This document shows, in pieces, positions 1-6,853 of a DNA stretch of 18,039 nucleotides. The stretch covers positions 1 to 18,039 of the forward strand of contig JAZUKH010000237.1 of assembly GCA_045643185.1 (NCBI GenBank), given 5' to 3'. How positions within the stretch are numbered: the first letter of the stretch is position 1; each line of letters starts with the position of its first letter. The DNA is from RGIG464 sp045643185. GTDB lineage: Bacteria; Myxococcota_A; Bradymonadia; UBA4248. The translations under genes were made by a program, and so were the position numbers. The notes beneath the pieces are model-generated. The model searched no databases, had not been told where the DNA came from, and worked only from the letters and a program-made list of their open reading frames with translations.

Positions 1-177
1 AATACAAAGTTTGGGCGCTATGAACTTCAATATACTTTTGAAGGCCAAACCATGACGATACACGAAGAGCTCGAGCTTCGTCCACAACGCGTCGAGCCCA
101 GTGAATACGCTGACTTTTTCGATTTCTTCAATAGTATTGAAGGCGCTCAACACTTCACAATCGAAATGACACGCTAA
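1..177 (+). CDS. C-terminal fragment of a protein, possibly DUF3857/transglutaminase-like (partial at left edge)
   Basis: Reading frame 1 is open from the first base to a TAA at 175-177, giving 58 residues that end in HFTIEMTR. The fragment has an alternating hydrophobic, beta-rich pattern followed by a helix-like stretch (EYADFFDFFNSIE) and a short final strand. This resembles the end of DUF3857/transglutaminase-type secreted proteins, in which a beta sandwich leads to a 'P-x-x-Y-x-x-F' helix before the C-terminus. That match is from memory of the family shape and is weak, because no catalytic residues lie in the visible part. The gene converges on the large TPR gene, with a 13-bp hairpin between the two stop codons. 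The start and most of the protein lie outside the window. Confidence 0.6.
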   Translation, partial: NTKFGRYELQYTFEGQTMTIHEELELRPQRVEPSEYADFFDFFNSIEGAQHFTIEMTR

Positions 178-192
178 CCCACATCACACAAC

Positions 193-231
193 GCCATGCA
201 GAAACGGTTTAAGGTTGTGTTTCTGCATGGC
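193..231. terminator. 13-bp perfect hairpin between two convergent genes
   Basis: GCCATGCAGAAAC (193-205) is perfectly complementary to GTTTCTGCATGGC (219-231), with a 13-nt loop. It lies 15 nt after the stop of the left + strand gene and 18 nt beyond the stop of the TPR gene on the - strand. A terminator for both transcripts is the natural reading. Neither strand has a long T run after the stem, so it is not a textbook intrinsic terminator. It may instead protect 3' ends or act with Rho. Confidence 0.6.
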
Positions 232-249
232 ACATCCATCACACACGCG

Positions 250-3200
250 TTACGACTTTTCAGACAAACTTTCCCAGTGGGCGCGCACGATCTGAATGAT
301 CTGGGGTACTTCATCAACCACGGCCTCGGGATCGATCTTTTCCTCCAACTCATCAAGTTGCTGACGCGCCATGCCTTGCATGCCTGACTTGAACAGACGA
401 TGTATATCAACGATCTGTTCAAAGATTTTGCCCGAATCACGAACTTTTCGGAATGTGAAAGGCGTCAGACTCGAACAATTTGCTTGCTCTTCTGTCAAAT
501 TCATCGCCGGACTGCACGCACTTAATACGGCACTCACGGTCTCTTCGTGTTCAGGATGATTCAAAGCCATTTCACACAACATCTTGAACGCATAATCATC
601 ATCTGGACGAAAACGCTCGATCGTCTGATAAAGTTTTGTCGCTTGCGTAATGTCACCGAGCTTTTGATACAAAATGTCAGCGTATTCACGGAGCGTGTGA
701 ATCGCGTACCCCATAGGAATCGACGACTTATGAACATCTACAAACATATCGATTGTAAACGCTTCGCGTTTGATATTGAGGTAGTAACAGAGTTCATCCT
801 GCAGGATATCGAGTAATTCCGTCCACTCATCGTGCATACGACAAACACGTTTGTACAACTCAATCACTGCAAGTTTATCAATGTGTTCATTATGATCCAA
901 CAAGTCTCGCAATAGCGTTTTGGCATTCACCAGGTCGTCACGCTCTATGTAGATGGTCGCCAATTTGAGGATATGTTGAGCCTTCAGCGGTGAATTCTGC
1001 TCCAGAAGCGGCGTGATCTCATTCAAACACATGATGGCTTCATCAAATTGCTGAGTATCCATATACATCTGAGCGAGCAAGGAAAGAACAGGCTCACTAT
1101 CCGACCGCGTTTTTCTCAACTTTTCAAGAATTTCGATGGCTTCCAGACGTCGACCAAGGTGTTCGTAATACAACTGAGCGAGCAGTATACGGCACTTATT
1201 CTTCTCGCTATCGAGCGTCGCCTTTTCACACTTGCGTTCATAAACAGTCGCTAGTTCAACATACAGTCGTAAAGCCAAATAGATCTGCTCGAGAGCATTG
1301 AGCGTCTGCTCGCTCATGGCAACATCTTCACTCAAACGAGACGCGCGTTCCAACCAAGACCTAGCAGATTCCGAATCGTGTTCATCATAGAGATAAATGC
1401 AGCCGATTTCCTGCAAAATACGCGGATTACAGGCTTCTTCATCAAGATTTTTCTGCGATTCAATAAGACTCGCCAACAATTTTTGAGTATTGCCACGTCG
1501 ACGAGCCTTGGCAATGCGCTCAGCAAGCGAAGAGTCTGAATTCTGATCATCTTTTTCGTCGTTGTCGGAATTGTCATCAAACAATTTGAAGTTCAGATCA
1601 TCATGATACATCAACGTATCTTCTGAATCACTCGACCAATCCATGTGCTCGATCTCTGAACTCGAAACTTCGTCGACGATGGCGTTGATGACCGAATCTG
1701 AACTGGACATGATCATAGAAGACAAAGACTGAAATTCGTGAATCTGTGAAGATGTCGATGTCGTTTTCGTTCGAACCAGATTGCTGTCGACTTCGATTTT
1801 GTTAAAGTTATCCCCAGAAATACGCTTGGAATCCATTAATTTTCGATTCTCACTAGGCATGTGAACGAATGGCGGAATGAATTCTGGTTTAACTTCGGGA
1901 TTGATCGGCGTGAGCAATTGAGCTTCATGGTAAAGCTCTTCAGCACGCTTTTCATTACCAAGATGCTGATGGGCTTCACTGGCTTCAAATAAGATACTTT
2001 TTCGACTCGTCAAGTCCTTGGTCATGGGCACAAGCTTTTCGAGCACCGCAGCAAGTTCAAAATAACGCTTTTCTTTGCGCAAATAGCGGCGCAACTCCAA
2101 AAGGACCTGTCGCGACTCAGGTTGCAACGTCAACGCACGACGAAGCGCCTCGATGATAACATTAGGATCCTCGTTGATGTCTTCGTAAACCTGGATGAGC
2201 AATAAGATCTGTTCAACCGCTTCTTCGGGCGGCAAAACATCGATCAAAGACTTTCTAAGTCCAACCTGCTCCGACTTTTGACCACGTCGGCGACAAACAT
2301 CGATTTCGGCTTGAATAACGCGTGGGTCAAGAGGAGCGATTTCGCGAGCCTGTTTTAGGAAAACGTCCGATTTTTCAACATCATGGATACGTTGATCATA
2401 AATATTGTGTAATGTCAGACACACTGAGAGTTCCTGGTTGGGTTCGAGCTTACCAGCATTGTTTTCAAGAAACTTCTGACAGATGACCGCCATTTCGTCG
2501 AAGGCTTCGACGAGTTCAAGCTGTTTAAGCAATTTGGAAAGCACGACCAACGAGTCAGGCTGCAACGCCATGTGGTGCTTTAGCGCAATACACTTGGACG
2601 GCGCACGGTCGAGTGAGGAAAAAATGCGTTCCAGGGTTTGCACAGCCTCAATGGCGTCATGAAGAGCAACTTGTGTCGCTTCGCGCGATTCGCGCCCCCC
2701 AACCAGACGTTCACGCGCCCGACACAGTTCCAAGTCATGCTCACACATCAACAACAGCTTTTCGCAATAAAACGAAGCGTCCTCATAGCGCTCCGACGAT
2801 TCCATGCAGTTGACGAGGATCTTGAACGTCGGCAAATGATTGGGTTTGGCATCCAACACGTGCATGCACACATTGATGATGGCCTGTAACGGGTCGTTAT
2901 GCTCAATCATCATGCGAGCAAGGGCGTAGCCATAAGCCGCAGCTTCATCCACGCTCGTAGCATCCAACATGAACTGACGCAAATGGTGGATCGCAAGACT
3001 TGTCCCCTTCGCCTCGTGATAGGCATGCGCATAAGCAAGTTTCTCGTCGGTATTACCAAAAGTCTGTACCGTCGCTTTTAAGGCATCAAGAACCTTCACG
3101 GCCGCTGCGCACAAATTAAGACGCTCCGAAAGGATCTGAGCATGCGCAATCGAAATACGGATCGTCTCGTGCGGACAACCGGCAAACACCTGTAACATTT

Positions 3201-4530
3201 GCTGATACAGGTCAAGCAATAATGTATCATTGTGTTCACGCTGATAAATATCACAGAGCATGTTGAGCAACAACGGATCATGCATGCCCGTCTCCGCGCA
3301 CAGAGCCGACAATTTGAGCGCTTCGTCAAGGACAGGCGCATACGTGTGAATGATGTAAAGCAAACCCACGTAAAGCGGCATCGACAAGTTGGATTTAACA
3401 TCTTCAAGTGCCTCTTTTGCCACACGTACATCAAGAGGCATTTGGTTAAACATCACAGAATGCAGTTCATCAACATGTTTGAAACGTTCTGCTTTTACCG
3501 CTTCACTATCTTGAAGACTGACATGATTGGAAGAAAACATGGGGGAAAACTGAGTATCGCCATAAGACGCCTCATCTTCGGCCGCCACCGGTACTTTTTG
3601 GGCGAAGCCCAACATCCCCTGGGCGTTATTTTCGTATTTTTTACGAAGTTCCAGGCACTCTGAATCCCAGGACAATCGATCCTGATAGAGCTCATACGGA
3701 TGGGATACTGTCGGACGTTGCGTTTTTTCACCCGGCTCGTCGTCATCAAAATCGTCATCGATATCGCTCAAAAGGGCTTCATTCAACGCGTTGGCGAAAT
3801 CCCAATCATCTTTTCGACGCCAGGACAGAATTTCAACATCCTGGGTCGCAACAGGTTGCGCAGGACTACTCGAAATGTCACAGGTGGCATCATAAATAAA
3901 GTTGACGTCGCCGTCCTCAAAACGCACACTGCATGCACCGCCGTCTACTTTAGGCACCTTGTTGAACCCACGCTTAATGGCGATGTCGCCCAAAAACAAG
4001 GCGAAGGGATCGATCGTCAAATGGTTATCGGCAAAAGAAAACACGTCTTCGGGGCATTCTAACGCAGCATTGAGAGCCTCAATGATAAAATCGATAAAAT
4101 GATATCCAAGGTCGATCGTCTCTTCGGAGGCTGTGCCAAACATGACGAGTTTTTGCAACGCAAAGTGCATGCGATTATCGTAGATGCTCTCAAGACGCCA
4201 GTGAATGCCCATCACACACATCTTTCGATAGACACGCCAAAGCACGACCCCATTGTCGATCCAGCAGGAAGCACTATCTTCCTCCGTTTCACGCCCTGCG
4301 TCGATGGCCTGCGTCAAAAACTGGTTCAAATGATCGCGTGTAAACACAAGATCTAGGTATCGTAACTTGCCTTCCCCTAAATTCTCACTCTGTCCGCGAC
4401 TCAATTCAATATGAAGTTCACGAATCACGTACTGACTTGAGACAGCGTAGTTTTTCAGACACAGGCATCGATGCTTATCAATGTACCGAACGTTAAACGG
4501 AAAAGCAGAATTCTTTGCAACGCGTTTCAT
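250..4530 (-). CDS. Very large cytoplasmic TPR-repeat protein with uncharacterised N-terminal domain
   Basis: This 1426-residue protein starts at an ATG (4530-4528) preceded by AAAGGATGAGTTT, a good ribosome binding site. It has no signal peptide or membrane segment, so it is predicted to be cytoplasmic. Residues 1 to about 220 form a mixed, non-repetitive region that I do not recognise. A very acidic linker follows (about 255-266, DIDDDFDDDE). Residues about 350-880 and 1030-1330 are long arrays of paired amphipathic helices with TPR-like spacing (for example ALRRALTLQPES near 795 and RAEELYHEAQLLTP near 862). They are separated by a Ser/Asp-rich, presumably disordered stretch (about 925-1000). 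The TPR arrays imply a protein-binding scaffold; no catalytic motif was found. The gene stands alone: a terminator lies upstream at 4574-4600 and the left-hand gene is convergent. The TPR assignment is fairly sure; the function is unknown. Confidence 0.9.
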   Translation of the reverse strand: MKRVAKNSAFPFNVRYIDKHRCLCLKNYAVSSQYVIRELHIELSRGQSENLGEGKLRYLDLVFTRDHLNQFLTQAIDAGRETEEDSASCWIDNGVVLWRVYRKMCVMGIHWRLESIYDNRMHFALQKLVMFGTASEETIDLGYHFIDFIIEALNAALECPEDVFSFADNHLTIDPFALFLGDIAIKRGFNKVPKVDGGACSVRFEDGDVNFIYDATCDISSSPAQPVATQDVEILSWRRKDDWDFANALNEALLSDIDDDFDDDEPGEKTQRPTVSHPYELYQDRLSWDSECLELRKKYENNAQGMLGFAQKVPVAAEDEASYGDTQFSPMFSSNHVSLQDSEAVKAERFKHVDELHSVMFNQMPLDVRVAKEALEDVKSNLSMPLYVGLLYIIHTYAPVLDEALKLSALCAETGMHDPLLLNMLCDIYQREHNDTLLLDLYQQMLQVFAGCPHETIRISIAHAQILSERLNLCAAAVKVLDALKATVQTFGNTDEKLAYAHAYHEAKGTSLAIHHLRQFMLDATSVDEAAAYGYALARMMIEHNDPLQAIINVCMHVLDAKPNHLPTFKILVNCMESSERYEDASFYCEKLLLMCEHDLELCRARERLVGGRESREATQVALHDAIEAVQTLERIFSSLDRAPSKCIALKHHMALQPDSLVVLSKLLKQLELVEAFDEMAVICQKFLENNAGKLEPNQELSVCLTLHNIYDQRIHDVEKSDVFLKQAREIAPLDPRVIQAEIDVCRRRGQKSEQVGLRKSLIDVLPPEEAVEQILLLIQVYEDINEDPNVIIEALRRALTLQPESRQVLLELRRYLRKEKRYFELAAVLEKLVPMTKDLTSRKSILFEASEAHQHLGNEKRAEELYHEAQLLTPINPEVKPEFIPPFVHMPSENRKLMDSKRISGDNFNKIEVDSNLVRTKTTSTSSQIHEFQSLSSMIMSSSDSVINAIVDEVSSSEIEHMDWSSDSEDTLMYHDDLNFKLFDDNSDNDEKDDQNSDSSLAERIAKARRRGNTQKLLASLIESQKNLDEEACNPRILQEIGCIYLYDEHDSESARSWLERASRLSEDVAMSEQTLNALEQIYLALRLYVELATVYERKCEKATLDSEKNKCRILLAQLYYEHLGRRLEAIEILEKLRKTRSDSEPVLSLLAQMYMDTQQFDEAIMCLNEITPLLEQNSPLKAQHILKLATIYIERDDLVNAKTLLRDLLDHNEHIDKLAVIELYKRVCRMHDEWTELLDILQDELCYYLNIKREAFTIDMFVDVHKSSIPMGYAIHTLREYADILYQKLGDITQATKLYQTIERFRPDDDYAFKMLCEMALNHPEHEETVSAVLSACSPAMNLTEEQANCSSLTPFTFRKVRDSGKIFEQIVDIHRLFKSGMQGMARQQLDELEEKIDPEAVVDEVPQIIQIVRAHWESLSEKS

Positions 4531-4573
4531 AAACTCATCCTTTGATACGTGATGAAAACAAGCGCTGTTATAC

Positions 4574-4600
4574 TAAAAAAGCCACCCTTTTGGGGTGGCT
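4574..4600 (-). terminator. Rho-independent terminator of the Pro/His-rich secreted protein gene
   Basis: On the - strand the sequence reads AGCCACCC, a CAAAA-type loop, GGGTGGCT, then a T run (complement of A4575-A4580). The stem arms are 4580-4587 and 4593-4600. It lies about 85 nt after the stop of the 4685-5146 gene and about 45 nt upstream of the TPR gene start, separating the two transcripts. The TPR gene promoter must therefore lie in or very near 4531-4600. Confidence 0.9.
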
Positions 4601-4684
4601 ATTTTCGATTTTTTGTTGTGGCTCCCCTTGCCTTTCAAGGACGAAAGAAAAGCTTGAATCTGAAGAGCCTAGGTGAAAACGTCA

Positions 4685-5146
4685 TTAGTAGCGACGATGG
4701 CACGTATTTTCGCAATGACGAGCATGATCATCACATATACGGTAGCTGTGTCCAGGAATGGATTTACAATGAGAATTCTCAATATGACATTCGTTGATGC
4801 AACGATGTAACGGACTCATCATTGGAGGCGGAGCGACCGGCGTGTAATAATGACGTTCGGGAGGAGGAGGAGGAGGAGGAGGCGCAATGTGCGGTTTCGG
4901 CGCAGGCGGAGGAGCCATGTGCGAACCATGATGATCGTCGCACTTACATCCCGGACGACCAGCACATGCACAGTGACCAGGACCAGGACCATGACCAGGT
5001 TTCGCACCAGGACCGGGAACCGGCTTACCAGCAGGACCAGGTTTGGGACCAGGACCGTGACCAGGAGGACCAGCCAGTGCTGAACCGGCAAACATAAAAA
5101 CCGAACCAATCGTCAACAAAATCGTGGCAAATGTTTTCTTTCTCAT
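4685..5146 (-). CDS. Secreted Gly/Pro-rich, His- and Cys-rich small protein of unknown function
   Basis: This 153-residue protein starts at an ATG preceded by TAGGAGACAAACG, a strong ribosome binding site. Residues 1-25 form a Sec signal peptide (MRKK, hydrophobic core, SALA cleavage motif). The mature part has four zones. First is a G-P-G-P-x repeat zone (26-57). Next is a Cys/His cluster, CACAGRPGCKCDDHHGSH (59-76). Then comes a proline zone with eight consecutive prolines (about 79-109). Last is a C-terminal domain with six cysteines (C116, C120, C127, C138, C145, C149) and several histidines. The ten cysteines and many histidines could form disulfides or bind metal; both are inference. 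The eight prolines are encoded by seven CCT and one CCC. It is a single-gene unit with its own downstream terminator. I recognise no family. Confidence 0.82.
   Translation of the reverse strand: MRKKTFATILLTIGSVFMFAGSALAGPPGHGPGPKPGPAGKPVPGPGAKPGHGPGPGHCACAGRPGCKCDDHHGSHMAPPPAPKPHIAPPPPPPPPERHYYTPVAPPPMMSPLHRCINECHIENSHCKSIPGHSYRICDDHARHCENTCHRRY
4861..4881. repeat. (GAG)7 trinucleotide microsatellite
   Basis: Seven perfect GAG units on the + strand. On the coding (-) strand this is CCT repeated, encoding most of the polyproline run of the secreted small protein. Changes by whole units would lengthen or shorten the polyproline without shifting the frame. Confidence 0.9.
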
Positions 5147-5356
5147 CGTTTGTCTCCTACATAAGATGATTTAAGTAGTGCTACTACATTTCCGAAAAGC
5201 GAAATACAGGCTTTCGCAGAACGGGCTGTATTTGTTGCACGTACCATGCCAAAAGTTTACGAACTCTTATAAAAATAAACAACAAAAATAAGTTCGGTCA
5301 TCCGATTTTCAGTTACATCTCAGATGGGCATAAACGACCAATTGCCTATTATTTGA

Positions 5357-5426
5357 GGCGCGGCTATTTCATACGCCGCGCCCGCGCCGCTTCTCCCTCG
5401 CAGGAGACGCAAAAAATTTGCGTCTC
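5357..5426. repeat. Palindromic intergenic element, copy 1 (two tandem hairpins)
   Basis: The first hairpin is GGCGCGGC (5357-5364), loop TATTTCATAC, GCCGCGCC (5375-5382). The second is GAGACGCAAA (5404-5413), loop AAA, TTTGCGTCTC (5417-5426). Both modules recur in the palindrome at 14650-14723: GCGGCTATTTC with TACGCCGC, and GAGACG with CGTCTC. There they are nested into one long stem instead of lying side by side. There is no T run in either direction, so this is not a standard terminator. Confidence 0.6.
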
Positions 5427-5568
5427 TCCGCTCGGTCAATACGCGCCGCGTTTTTCTTATTTACGACACAACTTGTTTGTTTCGCTCGACTGAGTTGTTA
5501 CGATTGTCAGGATTGGTATCTCTTAACCTGGATCTGCACACGACACTTAACGAGCAAATCCGAAACTA

Positions 5569-5602
5569 TGCCTGGAAACAAAAAACAGGATGTTTCCAGG
5601 CA
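5569..5602 (-). terminator. Hairpin just after the NYN gene, probable terminator
   Basis: TGCCTGGAAAC (5569-5579) pairs perfectly with GTTTCCAGGCA (5592-5602), an 11-bp stem beginning 11 nt past the stop of the NYN gene on the - strand. It has no T run after the stem on the - strand, like the hairpin at 193-231, whose arms also end in GAAAC. The position supports a 3'-end or terminator role. Confidence 0.6.
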
Positions 5603-5612
5603 ACCGGCTTAA

Positions 5613-6662
5613 TTAGTTGTTGTCGACGAGCTGAATGTGCTTGGCAATGAAGCCCATATCATTCGTGCCGATCTGGAAACGAACGATGTCGTTGTAGATC
5701 AGGTTATGGAAATCGCAGTTCTCGATATCTTGCTTGTGGAAGTAGATGTCGCGACCTTCAAGGATATTATCCGTCGAATCAGGACGAATAAAGCCATAAC
5801 CGTTCGTGTTGATCTTACAGATACGTCCGACGATCTCAACTGGCTCGCCTTCAATATCGACACTATTCTTCGAACCATCGTCTGAATCGAGGGACCGGGC
5901 TTTGGTATCATCAAGATCTTCATCTGCGAAAGCGGAAAGGTCAAGATCTTCATCGGAACATTCACGACAGTCTTCAACTTCGTTAACTCTGATCTCATCG
6001 TCATCCTTAATCTCGTTCTCAGCATCGTACTGACGCGTCACGAACAACGAACAACGTGAACCAGGACCGTACAAACCTTTATTGATGAGGTCAGACATAA
6101 CGACCGGATAGGTAGCTTCGCACAAAAGTGCACGAGAAATACGCGTTTCATGGCGAATATTGCGCTCATCCGTGAAATCGAAATCCCAACCAAGCACCAT
6201 GACGCGCGTCCCCGTCTCGTTCAACTTGCGAACCAACGGCGTGTAATCGCCATCACCAGCGATCAAGACACAGATGTCGAATTTTTTCAACATCGTCAAT
6301 TCGTACGCTTCCAAAGCAAGCGCGACGTCGACGCTCTTCTCGTTGCCTTCCATCATCGGCCAATAATGCGTCGTGATACCATTGTACATCAGCACATCTT
6401 CAAAGATCCGCTCACCACGCAGCCAACCTTTCTGTTCAATGACCTGCGTTGAATAGCGACCACGAAAATAGTGCGCATCTACAATGTGACAACAACGCGT
6501 CGGTGCCTGTTCAAGATGGGACACACGATCACGAATAAACTGGTGCAAACCGGAAATGCTCAAACGAGAATGCAATTCGTGGCGATACGCGTAATAGTTG
6601 CTCACATGATATAGATAGTTACCATCGTAAAAAACGCCAATCCTCAAAACCTGTTCGGCCAT
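5613..6662 (-). CDS. NYN-domain (LabA/DUF88-type) putative RNase fused to a C-terminal cold-shock-like domain
   Basis: The ATG at 6662-6660 is preceded by GAGGGAG; an in-frame TTG six codons upstream is less likely as a start. The protein has 349 residues. Residues 6 to about 185 form an NYN/PIN-like nuclease domain with the expected acidic residues: D13 in FYDGN, D112 in KSVDVAL, and D137/D139 in AGDGDY. Family knowledge makes this a metal-dependent RNase fold; activity is inferred. An acidic, Ser-rich linker spans about 213-270. Residues about 275-346 resemble a cold-shock/S1-type RNA-binding domain, with RNP1-like NGYGFI (287-292) and RNP2-like DIYFH (305-309). It is predicted cytoplasmic. 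The gene is divergent from the M16 operon and is followed by a hairpin. The nuclease plus RNA-binding layout suggests RNA turnover; the substrate is unknown. Confidence 0.88.
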   Translation of the reverse strand: MAEQVLRIGVFYDGNYLYHVSNYYAYRHELHSRLSISGLHQFIRDRVSHLEQAPTRCCHIVDAHYFRGRYSTQVIEQKGWLRGERIFEDVLMYNGITTHYWPMMEGNEKSVDVALALEAYELTMLKKFDICVLIAGDGDYTPLVRKLNETGTRVMVLGWDFDFTDERNIRHETRISRALLCEATYPVVMSDLINKGLYGPGSRCSLFVTRQYDAENEIKDDDEIRVNEVEDCRECSDEDLDLSAFADEDLDDTKARSLDSDDGSKNSVDIEGEPVEIVGRICKINTNGYGFIRPDSTDNILEGRDIYFHKQDIENCDFHNLIYNDIVRFQIGTNDMGFIAKHIQLVDNN

Positions 6663-6683
6663 GATCTCCCTCAAAATCAAAAC

Positions 6684-6705
6684 AAAAAAAACCCGAATTC
6701 GAGTT
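6684..6705 (-). promoter_or_regulatory. Terminator-like hairpin in the leader of the NYN gene (possible attenuator)
   Basis: On the - strand AACTCG, loop AATT, CGGGTT (6690-6705; one G-U pair) runs into a stretch of eight T (complement of A6684-A6691). It ends about 10 nt before the GAGGGAG ribosome binding site. The upstream neighbour is divergent, so no - strand gene close by needs terminating here. The structure therefore most likely lies in the NYN gene's own leader, if the promoter is further upstream. The stem is only 6 bp, so its strength is uncertain. Confidence 0.4.
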
Positions 6706-6853
6706 ACAGGAAAAAAAATGATATTTTATGTTGCGCAAGCAACAAACTAAAAATACGATGAAATGACCTGTTTGTAAAGCCATGAAACTCGCAATATGGT
6801 ATAAAAACAGGCCATTTTTGCGCATTGAAGCACTTTTGGAGAGATATAGCGTT

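Larger units (their letters stand above)
5147..5612. other. 466-bp gene-free region with leader structures and palindromes
   Basis: No convincing gene is present. The right end is the promoter-distal 3' side of the NYN gene, with a hairpin at 5569-5602. The left end is the leader and promoter region of the secreted protein gene, which reads leftward. At 5199-5233 two overlapping inverted repeats cannot form at once: GCGAAA/TTTCGC (5199-5204 with 5212-5217) and AAATACAG/CTGTATTT (5202-5209 with 5226-5233). The middle (5357-5426) holds the two-hairpin palindromic element listed separately. A short + strand reading frame over 5418-5612 runs through these hairpins, has no evident ribosome binding site, and is not called. 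Confidence 0.6.

Noticed and set aside
3232..3663. 143-codon + strand frame inside the TPR gene
   Set aside because: It is antisense to a continuous 1426-residue coding frame and has no domain or ribosome binding site of its own.
4822..5097. Open + strand frame rich in Glu/Asp/Gln opposite the secreted Pro-rich protein gene
   Set aside because: Its odd composition is the direct complement of the GPGP and polyproline codons. It has no good ribosome binding site, while the - strand frame has a strong one, a signal peptide and a terminator.
5418..5612. 64-codon + strand frame in the gene-free region
   Set aside because: It starts inside a palindrome, runs through the NYN gene's 3' hairpin, has no ribosome binding site and no recognisable protein character.
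6782..6853. Extended start of the first M16 subunit at 6782
   Set aside because: It would place 24 residues ahead of an obvious signal peptide. The ATG at 6854 has a suitable GGAGAG site upstream.
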